Source of the DNA: Hypericum androsaemum
Taxonomy: Eukaryota > Streptophyta > Magnoliopsida > Malpighiales > Hypericaceae
Reading direction: 5' to 3'
DNA length: 64,000 nucleotides
Assembly (NCBI GenBank): GCA_963995505.1
Contig: OZ023186.1
Span: forward strand, 1 to 64,000
The notes below the pieces were generated by a model. That model was not told the DNA's origin and ran no database searches. It was given only the letters and a program-made list of their open reading frames with translations. Shown in pieces: positions 24,601 to 37,090 of the stretch (positions are counted from its first letter, which is position 1; each line of letters begins with the position of its first letter). A program made the position numbers and the translations under genes.

Positions 24601-27600
24601 GCAAAGATTTTGACGAATAATTTGGCAAAGATTTTGACGAATAATTTGGCAATTATTTTGGTGAAGATTTTGGCAAAGATTGAGGAGAAGAATTTGGCAA
24701 AGAATGAGGCGAAGGATGTGTAGAAAAATTTCCCGAAGAATAAGGGAAAGATTGAGGCAAAGAATTTGGCAAAGAGTTTGGCGAAGAATGAGGTGAGGTG
24801 TTTGGCAAAGAATGATGCAAAGAGTTTAGCGAAGAATGAGGCGACGTGTTTGGAAAAGACTGAGGCAAATACTTGGCAAAGATTTTGTGTAGAATGAGTC
24901 AAAAATTTTGGCAAAAATTTTGGCGGAGATTGAGGGAAAGAGTTTGCATTTGGAGAAATGATTGAGGCAAAAAAATTGTGAAAGAATTTGAGGAGGAATG
25001 AGGTGAAGAGTTTGGCAAAGATTGAGGCAAAGATTTTGGCGAAGCTTTAGGCAAAGAGTTTGGCGAAACTTTAGGCAAAGAGTTTGGTGAAGAATGAGGC
25101 GAAGAGTTTGGCAAAGAATATGAAAAATATTGAGGCAAAGAATTTGGTGAAGAATGAGGCGTAGAATTTGGAGAAGATTTTGGCGAAGAATTTGGCAAAT
25201 ATTGAGGTAAAAATTTTGGTAAAGAGTTTGGTGAATAATGAGGCAAAGAGTTTGGTAAAGATTGAGGTAAAAAATTAAGGCAAAGAGTTTGCATTTAGAG
25301 AAATGATTGAGGTGATGAAATTGCGAAAGAATTTGGAGAGGAATGAGGCCAAGAGTTTGGAAAAGATTGAGCTGAAGAGTTTGGCGAAGCTTGAGGCGAA
25401 GAATTTGGCGAAGCTTGAGGCAAAGAATTTGGTAAAGCTTGAGGCAAATAGATTTGGTGAAGAATGAGGCAAAGAGTTTGGCTAAGAATTTGGCAAAGAT
25501 TGAGATGAAGAATTTGGCGAAAGAATTTGGCGATGAATGACGTGAAGAATAAGGTGAAGAATTAAATAAAGAATTTGGAGAAGATTTTGGCGAAGAATTT
25601 GGCGAAGATTGAGGCAAAGAATTTGGCGTAGAGTTTGGCGAAGAATAAGGCGAAGAATGAGGCGAAGAGTTTGGTGAAGATTGACACAAAGAATTTTGTA
25701 AAAAATTTGGCGAAGATTGAGGCAAAGAGTGTGGGTAGAATGAATTAAGAGTTTTGTGAAGATTAAGGCAAATAGTTTGGCGACGATTGAGGCGAAGAGT
25801 TTGGCAAAAAGTTTGGCTAAGACTAAGGCGAAGAATTTGGCGACGATTGAGGCGAAGATTTTGGCGAATAATTTGGCGAAGAATGAGGCAAAGAATTTGG
25901 TGAAGATTCTGGTGAAGAATTTGGCAAAGATTGAGGAGAAGAATTTGGAAAAGAATGAGGCGAAGGATGAGTAAAAGAATTTGGCAAAGAGTTTGGTGAA
26001 GAATAAGGCAAAGATTTTGGCAAAGAATAAGGCAACGAATGAGGCAAAGAATTTGGTGAAGAATGAGGTGATGAAATTGGCGAAAAATTTAGCCAAGAAT
26101 GAGGCTAAGAATTTGGCAAAGATTGAGGCAAAGAATTTGTTGAAGAATTTGGCAAATATTTTGGCAAAGAATGAGGCAAAGAATTTTGCGAAGAATAAGG
26201 TAAAGAATTTGGCAAAGAATGAGGCAACGAATGAGGCAAAGAATTTGGCAAAAAATGAGGTGATGAAATTGGCAAAGAATTTTGCAAAGAATGAGACAAA
26301 GAATTTGGCAAAGATTGAGGCAAAGAATTTGGCGAAGAATGAGGCGAAGATTGAAGCGAAGAATTTGGCGAAGAATTTTGCGAAGAATAAGGCGAAGAAT
26401 GAGTAGAAGAATTTCACAAAGATTGAGGTGAAAATTTTGGCAAATGGGGCAAAGAATTTGGCGAAGAATGAGGTGATGAAATTGTCGAAGAATTTGGCCA
26501 AGAATGACGCTAAGAATTTGGCAAAGATTGAGGCAAAGAATTTGGCGAAGATTGAGGAAAAGAATTTGGCAAAAGATTGAGCCAAAGAATTTGGCAAAGA
26601 TTGAGGCAAAGAATCTGGCAAAGATTGAGGCGAAGAATCTAGCAAAGATTATGGCAAAGAATGTAGCGAAGAATGAGGCAAAGAATTTGTAGAAGAATTT
26701 GGCGAATATTTTGGCAAAGAATGAGGCAAAGCATTTTGCAAAGAATAATGCGAAGAATGAGCAGAAGAACTTAGCAAAGATTGAGGCAAAAAATTAGGCG
26801 AACGATAAGGTAAAATATTTGGCAAAGATTGAGGCAACGAATGAGGCAAAAAATTTGGCGAAGAATGATGTGATGAAATTGGTAAAGAATTTGGCAAAGA
26901 ATGAGGCAAAGAATTTGGCAAAGATTGAGGCAAAGAATTTGGCGAAGAATGAGGCAAAAAATTTGGTAAAAATAAAGGCGGAGAATGAGGCAAAGAATTT
27001 GGCAAAGATTGAGGCGAAGAATGAGTAGATGAACTTACGAAGAATTTGGCAAACAATGAGGCAAATATTTTGGCGAAGAATGAGGCAAAGAATATTTTGG
27101 CGAAGATTGAGGCTTAGAATTTGCGAAGAATGAGGCGAAGACTTTAGCGAAGATTGAGGCAAAGCTTTTGGCGAAGAATGAGAAAAAAATTTGGGGAAGT
27201 ATGAGGTGAAGAATTTGGCGAAGAATGAGGCAAAGAATTTGCCAAAAATTGAGGCGAAGAATAAGTCGAAGAATTTGCAAAGAATTTGGCAAAGATTGAG
27301 GTGATGAATTTGACGAAGTTTGAGGCAAAGAATAAGGTGAAGAATTTGGCAAAGAATTGAGGCGAAGCATTAGGCAAAGATTGAGGCAAAGAATTTGGTG
27401 AAGAATGAGGCAACGAATATTTATAAGAATTTGACAAAGAATGCGGAAAAGATTGAGGGAAGAATGTGGCGAGGAATGAGGCAAAGAATTTGAGAAAGAT
27501 TGTGGCGTAGCGAAGAATGAGCGAATATTTTGCCAAAGAATGAGACGAAGAATGGGCAGAAGAATTTGGCAAAAATTGAGGCAAAGAATTTGACGAAGAA

Positions 27601-30600
27601 TTTGGTGAAGAATGAGGCAAAAAACTTGGCAAAGATTGAGGCGAAAGATGAGACAAAGAATTTGGTGAAGAATTTAGCGAAGAATGAGGCAAAGAATTTG
27701 GCAGAGATTGAGGCAAGGAATTTGGTGAAGAATGAGGGGAAGAATGTGGCAAAGAATGTGGCAAAGAATAAGGTGAAGAATGAGGGGAAGAATTTGACAA
27801 TGCATTTGGCAAAGAATGAGGCAAAAATTTTGGCAAAGAATGAGACGAAGAATTTGGCGAAGATTGAGGCAAAAAATTTGTTGAAGAATGAGGGGAAGAA
27901 TTTGGCGAAGAATGAGGGAAAGAATTTGGTGAAGAATGAGGGGAAGAATTTGGCGAAGAATGAGGCGAAGAATTTGACGAAGAATGAGGCGAAGAATTTG
28001 GCAAAGATTGAGATGGAGAATGAGTCAAAGAATTTGCGAAGAATTTAGAAAAGACTGAGGCAAAGATTGAAGTGAAGAATGAGGCAAATAATTTGGCGAT
28101 GGTTGAGGCGAAGAATTAAGGCGAAGCATTTGGAGAAGAATTTTGCTATGAATAATGTGAAGAATGAGCAGAAGATTTTTGTAAATATTGAGGCCAAGAA
28201 TATGGCAAAGAATAAGGCAAAATATTTGGCAGAATTTGAGTCAAAGAATTTGGCAAAGAATTTGGCGAAGAATGAGGCGAAGAATTTGGAAAAGATTGAG
28301 GCGAAGAATATGGCAAAGAATGAGGCAAAGAATTTGGCGAAGAATTTGGAAAAGAATTTGTCAAACAATGAGGTGAAGAATTTTGCGAAGCTTGAGGCAG
28401 AGAATGAGGCAAAGAATTTGGCAAAGATTGAGGCGTAGAAATAGTCAAATAATTTGCAAAGAATTTGGAGAAGAATGAGGCAATGAATTTGGCAAAGATT
28501 GAGGTGGAGAATGACGCGACAAATTTTGCTAAGAATGAGGAAAAGAATTTGGTGAAGAATGAGGCGAAGAATTTTGCGAGGATTGAGGCAAAGAATTTGG
28601 TGAAGAATAAGGCAAAATATTTGGCAAAGATTCAGGCAAAGAATTTGGTGAAGAATGAGGTGAAGAATTTGGAAAAGAATGAGGCAAAAAATTTGGCAAA
28701 GATTGAGGCAAAGAATGAGGCAAAGAATTTGGAGAAGATAGAGGCAAAGAATTTGGCAAAATGGCAAAGAATTTGGCAAAGATTTGGGCGAATAATGAGA
28801 AAAAGAATTTGGCAAAGTATGAGGTGAAGAAATTGGTGAAGAATGAGGCAAATAATTTGGTGAAAAATGAGGCAAAGAATTTGGAGAATATTGAAGTGGA
28901 GAATGAGGAAAATAATTTGGCAAAGATTGAGGCAAAGAATTTGGCAAAGATTGAGGCGAAGAATGAGTTGAAGAATTTGTGAAGTATTTTGCGAAGAATT
29001 TGGCAAAGATTGAGGCTAAGATTGAGGCGAAGAATGAGGTGAAGAATTTGACAAAGATTGAGGCGAAGAATGAGGCAAAGAATTAATGAAGAATTGAGGC
29101 GAAGCATTTGCAAAGAATTTGGCAAAGATTGAGGCGAAGAATGTTTTGAAGAATTTGGAAAAAAATGCAGCAAAGATTGAGGGAAGAATGAGGCGAAGAA
29201 TTTGATGAATATTGAGGCAAAGAATGAGGCTAAGAATTTGGCAATGAATTTGGCAAAGATTGAGGCAAAGAAAGAGGCAAAGAATTTGGAAAAGATTGAG
29301 GCAAAGAATGAATTGAAAATTTTGCGAAGAATTTGGTGAAGAGTGAGGCAAAGAATTTGGCAAAGATTGAGGCCAAGAATTTGGCCAAGAATGAGGCAAA
29401 TATTTTGGCAAAGAATGAGGTAAAGAATTTGGCGAAGATTGAGGCAGAGAATGAGGCGAAGAGTTTGGCAAAGAATGAGGCGAAGAATTTGGCAAAATTT
29501 GAGGCAAAGAATTTGGAGAAGTATGAGGTGAAGAATTTGGGGAAGATTGATGCAGAGAATGAGGTGAAGAATCTGGGGAAGATTGATGCAGAGAATGAGG
29601 TGAAGAACTTGGTAAAGATTGAGGCGAAGAATGAGTCAAAAAATTTGAGAAGAATTTGGCAAAGATTGAGGTGAAGATTGAGGTGAAGAATTTGACAAAG
29701 ATTGAGCTGAAGAATTTGGCGAAGAATTGCGGGGAAGCATTTGGTGAAGAATGAAGCAAAGAATATGTCAATGAATTTGACAATGAATGCGGCGAAGATT
29801 GAGGCGAAGAATGTGGCAAAGAATGATAGAAATAATTTAGCAAAGATTGAGGCGAATAATTTGGCGAAGAATTGGCTAAGATTAAGGTGAAAATTTTGGC
29901 GAAGAATGAGGAGAAGAATTTGGCAAATATTTTGACAAAGAATTTGGCTAAGATTGAGGCAAAATATTTGACGAATAATTTGGCAAAGAATAAGGAAAAG
30001 AATGAGGCAATGATTGTTGCGAAGAATTTGGCAAAGAATGAGGTAAAAATTTTGGCAAAGAATGAGCATAAGAATTTGGCAAAGAATAAGGCGAAGTATT
30101 TGGCGAAGATTGAGGTAAAAAATATGGCAAAGATTGAGGCGAAGAATGAGTCCAAGAATTTGGCGAAGATTGAGGCGAATAATTTGGCGAAGATTGAGGC
30201 AAAGAATGCGGCAAAAAAATTGACGAAGAATTGAGGTGAAGCATTTGGCAAAGAATTTGGCGTAGATTGACGCAAAAAATTTGGTGAATATTTTGGCAAA
30301 GAATTGAGGTTAAGCATTTGGCAAAGATTGACGCAAAGAATTTGTCAAATATTTTGGCAAAAAATAAGGCAAAAAATTAGCGAATATTGAGGCAAAGAAT
30401 TTAGCAAACAATGAGGCAAAGAATGAGGCGAAGAATCAGGCAAATATTTGGCGTATATTTTGGCGACGAATTTGGAGAAGAATTTTGAGAAGAATAAGGC
30501 AAAGAATGAGTGGAAGAATTTGGCAAAGATTGATGCAAAGAATTTGGCGAAGGATGAGGCAAAAAAATTTGCAAAGAATTAGGCAAAGATTGAGGCGAAG

Positions 30601-31625
30601 ATTGTTGCAAAGAATGAGGAAAAACATTTGGCAAATATTTGGCAAAGATTGAGGCGGAAAATTTGCAAAGAATTTTGCAAAGAATGAGGCAAAGAATTTG
30701 GCAGAGAATATGTCAAAGAACTTGTTAAGAATTTTGCAAAAATTGAGCTAAAGATTGAGGCGAAGAATGAGTCAAAGATTGAGACAAATAAATTGGTGAA
30801 GAATTAAGGCGAAGCATTTTGCAAAGAATTTGGCGAAGATTGAGGCGAAGAATGAGCAGAAGAGCGAGCCAAAGAATTTGACGAAGCTTGAGGCGAATAA
30901 TTTGGAAAAGAATGAGGCAAAGATTGTTGTAAAAAATGAGGCAAAAAATTTGGCAAAGAATAAGGCGGAGTATTTGGCAAAGATTGAGTCAGATAATGAG
31001 GCAAAGAATTTGGCAAGGATTGAGTTGAAGAATTTGGCAAGAATTTTGCAAATAATTTGGAGAAGATTGAGGCAGAGAATTTGGCAAAGAATGAGGCAAT
31101 TATTTGAGCGAAGATTTTGGCAAAAAATGAGACGATGAATTTGGCGAAGAATGAGGCAAAGAATTTGGTAAAGATCGAGACAAGGAATTTGGTGAAGATT
31201 GAAGCGGAGAATGAGGCAAAAAATTTGTAAAGAATTTGGAAGAGATTGAGGCGAAGAATCAGGAAAAGAATTTGACAAAGATTAAGGCAAAAAATTGAGG
31301 CAAAGCATATGGCAAAGAATTTGGTGAAGATTGATGTCAAGAATGTGGCGAAGAATTTTGCGATTGACGCAAAGAATTTGGCAAAGATTGAGGCGAAGAA
31401 TGAGGCAAAGAATTTGGCGAAGAATTTGACAAAGAATGAGGCAAAGAATTTTGCGTAGAATAAGGTGAAGAATGAGTACAAGAATTTTGCGAACATGTAT
31501 GCAAAGAATTTGGCAAAGATGGAGGCAAAGAATTTTGCGAAGAATAAGGCAAAGAATGAGTAGACGAATTTGGCGAAGAATTTGGTGAAGAATGAGGTAA
31601 ATAATTTGGCAAATATTGAGGCATT

Positions 31626-32515
31626 GTTTGCCTTTTTCTTTGACACATTCTTCGCCAAATTCTTTGACGTATTCTTCACCTCATTCTTCTCCAAATTCTT
31701 AGACTCAATCTTCGCCTCATTCGTCACCAAATTCTTCGACTCAATCTTTGCCAAATTTTTTTCCTTAATCTTTGTCACATTCTTCGTAAAATTATTTTCC
31801 TCATTCTTTGACTCATCCTTCGCCTCAATCTTCGCCAAATTCTTCGCCTAAATCTTTGCCTCATTCTTCACCAAATTTTTTGCCTCTATCTTTGCTTCAT
31901 TCTTTGCCAAATTCATTCTTCGCCTCATTCTTCACCTCAATCTTCGCCTCAACATTCACCAAATATTTGCCAAATTCTTTGCCTCAATCTTGCTAAATTC
32001 TTTGTCTCATCCTACGCCAAATTCTTCGCCTCATCCTACGCCAAATTTTTCACCTCCATCTTTGCCTCATTCTTTGCCACATTCTTCGCTAAATTCTTTG
32101 TCTCATTCTTTGCTCCATTCTTCGGCATATTCTTTGACTCGTTCTTCGCTTCATTCTTTGCATCAATCTTCACCTCATTCTTTGCCTCATTCTTCGCCAA
32201 ATTCTTCTCCTCATTCTTTGACTCATTATTCGCCAAATTCATCGCCTCATTCTTTGCCTCATTCTTCGCCTCAATCTTCCCCTCATACTTTGCGTGAATT
32301 CTTCACCAAATTCAATCTTCGCCTCAATCTTTGCCTCATTCTTTGGCAAATTCTTTGCCTAAATCTTTGCCAAATGCTTCACCTCAATTCTTCTCCTTAT
32401 TCTTTGCCTCAAACATTTCCAAATTCTTCGTCTCATTCCCTGCCAGATTCATTCTTCGCCAAATTTTTTGCCTCAATCATGGCCAAATTTTTCGCCCACT
32501 TTTCATCTCCAAAGT
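31626..32515 (-). repeat. Satellite B, second inverted block
   Basis: About 890 bp of 12-mers in reverse orientation (ttcttcgccaaa, cctcattctttg). The left switch has a small palindrome, aggca-ttgtt-tgcct, at 31619-31633. Confidence 0.93.
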
Positions 32516-32572
32516 GCTTTATTTAGCACAAAAATTCTATTTTTTGGATGGAAATAATTATATGTATCATAA
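32516..32572. other. Short non-repetitive spacer
   Basis: About 57 bp of AT-rich sequence (tttagcacaaaaattctat, ggaaataattatatgtatc) at the return from inverted to forward satellite B. No feature recognised. Confidence 0.6.
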
Positions 32573-35500
32573 AGGCGAAGAATCAGGCAAAGAATTTGGT
32601 GAAGATTGAGGCGAAGCATGAGCCGAAGCATTTGGCAAAGAATTGAAGCGAAGCATTTGGCAAAGAATGCAGCAAAGAATTGGGCAAAGATTCAGGCAAA
32701 TAATTTAGCAAAGATTGAGATGAAGAAGTAGGCAAAGATTCAGGCAAATAATTTGGCAAAGATTGAGGTGAAGAATTTGGCGATGAAGGAGGCAAATATT
32801 TTGGTGAATATTTTGGCAAAGAATGAGATGAAGAATGAGGCGAAGAATGAGTAGCAGAATTTTGCAAAGATTGAGGCAAAGAATTCGGCAAAGAATAAGG
32901 CAAAATATTTGGGAAAGATTGAGGCAAAGAATGAGGCAAAGAATTTGGCGAAGAATGAGGCAAAGAATGAGGTGAAGAATTTGGAAAAGATTGTGGCAAA
33001 GAATTTAGTGAATATTGAGGCAGAAAATGCGGCAAAGAATTTGGCAAAGATTGAGGTGAAAAATGAGTCAAAGAATTTGGCAAAGATTGAGGCAAAGAAT
33101 TTGACGAAAATTGAGGCGAAGCATTTGGCAAAGAATTTGGCGAAGATTGAGGTGAAGAATATATCAAAGAATTAGGTAAAAAATGCGGCAAAGATTGAGG
33201 GAACAATGCAGGAAAGAATGAGGCAAATAATTTGGGGAAGATTGAGATAAAACATTTGACGAAGAATGAGGCGAATATTTTGGCAGGGAATTTTTCAAAG
33301 AACAAGGCGAAGAATGATTAGAAAATTTTGGCAAAAGTTGTGGAAAAGAATTTGACGAAGAATTTGGTGAAGAATGAGGCAAAAAATTTGGCAAAGATTG
33401 AGGCAAAGGATAAGGCAAAGAATTTGGCAAAAAATGAGGCAAAGAATTTGGTAAAGATCGAGGCAGAGATTGTTGCAAAGAATAAGGCAAAGAATTTGGC
33501 GAAAAATGAGACGAAGAATTTGCAAAGAATTTGGCAAACGATGAGGTTAAGAATTTGGCCAAGAATGAGGCAAATAATTTGGCCAAGAATGAGGCAAATA
33601 ATTTGGCGAAGAATGTGGCAAAGAATGAGGCAAAGAATTTTGTGAAGATTGAGGTGGAGAATGAGACAAACAATGAGTCGAAGAATTTGTCAAAGATTGA
33701 GGCGAAGAATGAGGCGAAGCATTTGGCAAAGAATTAAGCAAAGATTGAGGCGAAGAATTTGGCGAAGAATGAGGCAAAGATTATGTTGAAGAATTTGGCA
33801 AAGAATGCGACGAAGATTGAGGCAAAGAATTTGGCAAAGACTGAGGCAAAGAATTTGGCCAAGATTGAGGCAAAGAATTTGGCGAAGATTGAGGCAAAGA
33901 ATTTGGCAATGATTGAGGCAAAGAATGAGGCAAAGAATTTGGCGAATATTTTGGAAAAGAATGAGGCGAAGAATGAGGCAAAACATTTTGCAAAGAATGA
34001 GTAGAAGAATTTTGCAAAGATTTAGTCGAAAATTTTGCAAAGAATAAGGCAACATATTTGGCATAGATTGAGACAAAGAATGAGGCAGGCAATTTGGCGA
34101 AGATTGAGGTGATGAAATTGCGAAGAATGAGGCAAAGAATTTGGTGAAGATTGACACAAAGAATGAGACGAAGAATTTGGCGAAGATAAAAGCGGAGAAT
34201 GAGGTAAAGAATTTGGCAAAGATTGAGGCGAATAATTTGGCAAAGAATTGAGGCAAAGAATTTGACGAAGATTGAGGCAAAGAATTTGACGAAGATTGAG
34301 GCGAATAATTTATCAAAGAATTGAGGCAAAGCATTTGGCAAAGAATTTGCCGAAGATTGAGGCAAAGAATGTGTCAAAGAATTTGGCAAAGAATGCGAAA
34401 AAGATTGAGGAAAGAATATGGCAAAGAATGAGGTAAAGAATTTGGGAAAGATTGAGGCGTAGAATTTTACGAAGAATGATGCAAATATTTTGCCAAATAT
34501 TTTGGCAAAGAATGAGGTGAAGAATTTGGCAAAGATTGAGTAGAAGAATAAGCAGAAGAATTTGGCGAAGATTGAGGAAATGAATTTGACAAAAAATTTG
34601 GGGAAGAATGAGGCAACAAACTTGGCAGAGATTGAGGCGAAGGATGAGGCATAAATTTTTTTGAATAATTTGGCCAAGAATGAAGAAAATAATTTGGAAG
34701 AGATTGAGGCAAAGATTGTGGCAGAGATTGAGGCAAAGAGTTTAGTGAAGACTGAGTTGAAGAATTTGCAAAAAATGAGGCTAATATTTTGGCAAAGAAT
34801 GAGTCAAATATTTTGGCAAAAAATTTGGCGAAGAATGAGGCAATGAATTTTTCGAAGAATAAGGCGAAGAATGAGTAGAAGAATTTGGCAAAGATTGTGG
34901 CAAAAAATTTGACGAAAAATTTGGCGAAGAATGAGGCAAAAAATTTGGCAAAGATTGAGGCGAAGGATGACGCAAAGAGTTTGGCGAAGAATTTGGCAAA
35001 GATTGTTGCAAAGAATAAGGCAAATAATTTGGCCAAGAATAAGGTTAAGAATTTGGCGAAGAATGAGGGGAAGAATTTGGCAAAGAATGAGGCAAAGAAT
35101 TTGGCGAAAAATGTGAAGAAGAATTTGCAAAGAATTTGGCAAAGATTGGGGCAAATAATTTTTTGAGGATTGAGGCGAAGAATTTGGCCAAGAATGAGGC
35201 AAAGAATTTGGAAAATAATTTGGCGATGAATGAGGAAAATAATTTTGTGAAGATAAAGGTGATAAATGAGACAAACAATGAGTCGAAGAATTTGTCAAAG
35301 ATTGAGGCGAAGAATGAGGCAAAGAATTTGGCGAAGATTGAGGCGAAGCATTTGGAAAAAAATTTGGCTAAGATTGAGGTGAAGAATGAGGCGAAGAATA
35401 TGTTGAAGAATTTGGCAAAGAATACGGTGAAGATTGAGGCGAAGAATCGGCGAAGATTGAGGTAAAAAATTTGGAAAAAATTGAGGAAAAGAATTTTGCG

Positions 35501-35870
35501 AAGATTGAGATAAAGATTGAAGTGAAGAATGAGGCGAAGAATTTGGCAAAGCTTGAGGTGAAGAATTATGGCAAAGCATTTGGCAAAGAATTTGGAAAAA
35601 AATTTGGCAAAGAATTGGCCAAGAATTTGCAAAAAAATTGGCGAAGAATGAGGCAAAGAATTTGTAAAAGAATGAGGGAAAGAATTTGGCAAAAAATGAG
35701 GGAAAGAATTTGGCAAAGAATGAGGGAAAGAATTTGGCAAAGAATTTGGTGAAGAATGAGGCAAAAAATTTGGCAAAGATTAAGATGCAGAATGAGGCAA
35801 AGAATTTGCGAACAATTTGGCAAAGATTGAGGCGAAGATTGAAGTGAAGAATTTGGCGAAGATTGAGGAG
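32573..35870 (+). repeat. Satellite B, third forward block
   Basis: Forward 12-mers of the NLAK/IEAK/NEAK type, mostly the gaattt variant. It ends directly at the candidate start of the element 1 LTR. Confidence 0.95.
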
Positions 35871-36459
35871 AAAAATTGTGGTATCTTATAAATGGTCGGT
35901 TAGAATAAATGGTATTCTATGATGAAATCTACATATGAGATGTGTTTGGAAGTGTTCCTAGATATGCTATAGTCTCATTAGGATTCTAGCTCAACCACAA
36001 CAAAGCCTAGTCAAATTATTCCAATTTGTAAGAGGTTTGTTGGTCAAGTTCGGACAACAATGACATCTGTTTAGTAAATTGAGCACATCTTTCTTAATTT
36101 TGCTCCAAATGATACAAATGAATATGATCCAAAAATTACACACATAGAGCTACAATTTGTCTATTGAAAGTTTTTATAAAACCCAATGGAAGACAGTCAA
36201 AATGGAGCTTGAATGAGTCTCTTTCTGATTGGACCTCATTTGGAATCAACCAATCACCTATTACCACTTGCTAGTTCATTAGACTTGGTTAAGGAGGTGA
36301 GTCAAGCTGGACTCTTACTCATCTACATACTTTTGGGACTCAGAAACCTCAAGGAAGGGGCAAGAAATTTCGAGACTCAGCCATAACTCAAAAGAGAAGA
36401 GAAAGTTGAGAGAGAGAGTAAGAGGAAGGAGAAAGAAGTAGCTGACAAAGAATGACTTG

Positions 36460-36716
36460 GTAAGCTATATTTTGTCTCGAACTAAATTTTGGTTCCTTGA
36501 TCAAAGCTGTAGAGGACATAAAGTGCTTTCTAAAAATATATTATATGTCCAGTTCTGATAAAGAAATCGGCATGCAATTAGTTTTAAACTTTGGACTGTC
36601 TGCTGGAGTATCAAGTGAAGTGGTTGAAGAAGACGTGCCTGGTCAGTTACATGCGGATTCGAATTGGACTTTAATGCCTTCATGGAAGTTGTAGAGGACT
36701 CAAAGATCTTTCTAAT

Positions 36717-36753
<37 letters not shown>

Positions 36754-37090
36754 TCATTAAGAAACTAACGAAAAATTGATTTTGAATAACAGACTGTCTG
36801 TTGGAAATACAACTGAGGTAGTGAAAGAAGAAGTACTTGGTAAGTATATTTGGACTCCAAATTAGACTTTAGTTTCTTCTTACAGATTATGGAGGAATCC
36901 ATTAGCTTTCTAACCATATATCATATACCCTGTTTGGATGAAGGGATCGCCCAGAAAATTTGATTGAAAGACAGACTATCTAACAGGTTTCCAGATTGAG
37001 CGAGTTTCAAGAGTTAAGAATTGGTAAGTAGATTATTTGGAATTCTAAGTTAATTTTTGACTATGAGTTATGAAGAACAGATAGGGGAGC
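36460..37090 (+). repeat. Degenerate ~190-bp repeats inside the element 1 LTR
   Basis: Three to four diverged copies. The string gactgtctgctgga/gactgtctgttgga/gactatctaacagg recurs near 36592, 36790 and 36973, and gtagaggac/atggaggaa/atgaagaac near 36508, 36690, 36889 and 37068. Spacing is about 180-200 bp. Confidence 0.7.
36719..36751. repeat. (TA)n microsatellite
   Basis: About 16 TA dinucleotides inside one of the degenerate LTR repeats. Confidence 0.97.

Larger units (their letters stand above)
16035..25310 (+). repeat. Higher-order organisation of satellite B (about 1-kb spacing)
   Basis: A non-canonical marker, (g/a)agagttcNNatttggagaaatgattgagg followed by aagaaattggc, appears near 16035, 17056, 18147, 19213, 19801, 20305, 20638, 21658, 22706, 22950, 24933 and 25288. 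Several intervals are 1.02-1.09 kb. A second marker, gatgagtagNagaattt...aataatgaattt...aagaaggaggc, occurs near 18950, 19587, 20465, 21430, 22490 and 24065. Confidence 0.75.
17944..31625 (+). repeat. Satellite B, main forward array
   Basis: About 13.7 kb of 12-mers. Up to about 25.8 kb, gagttt-containing units (reading KSLAK) are common and a marker string (catttggagaaatgattgagg) recurs. After that, gaattt units (KNLAK) almost completely replace them and the marker is absent. This reflects at least two homogenised domains. No coding gene is supported. Confidence 0.95.
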
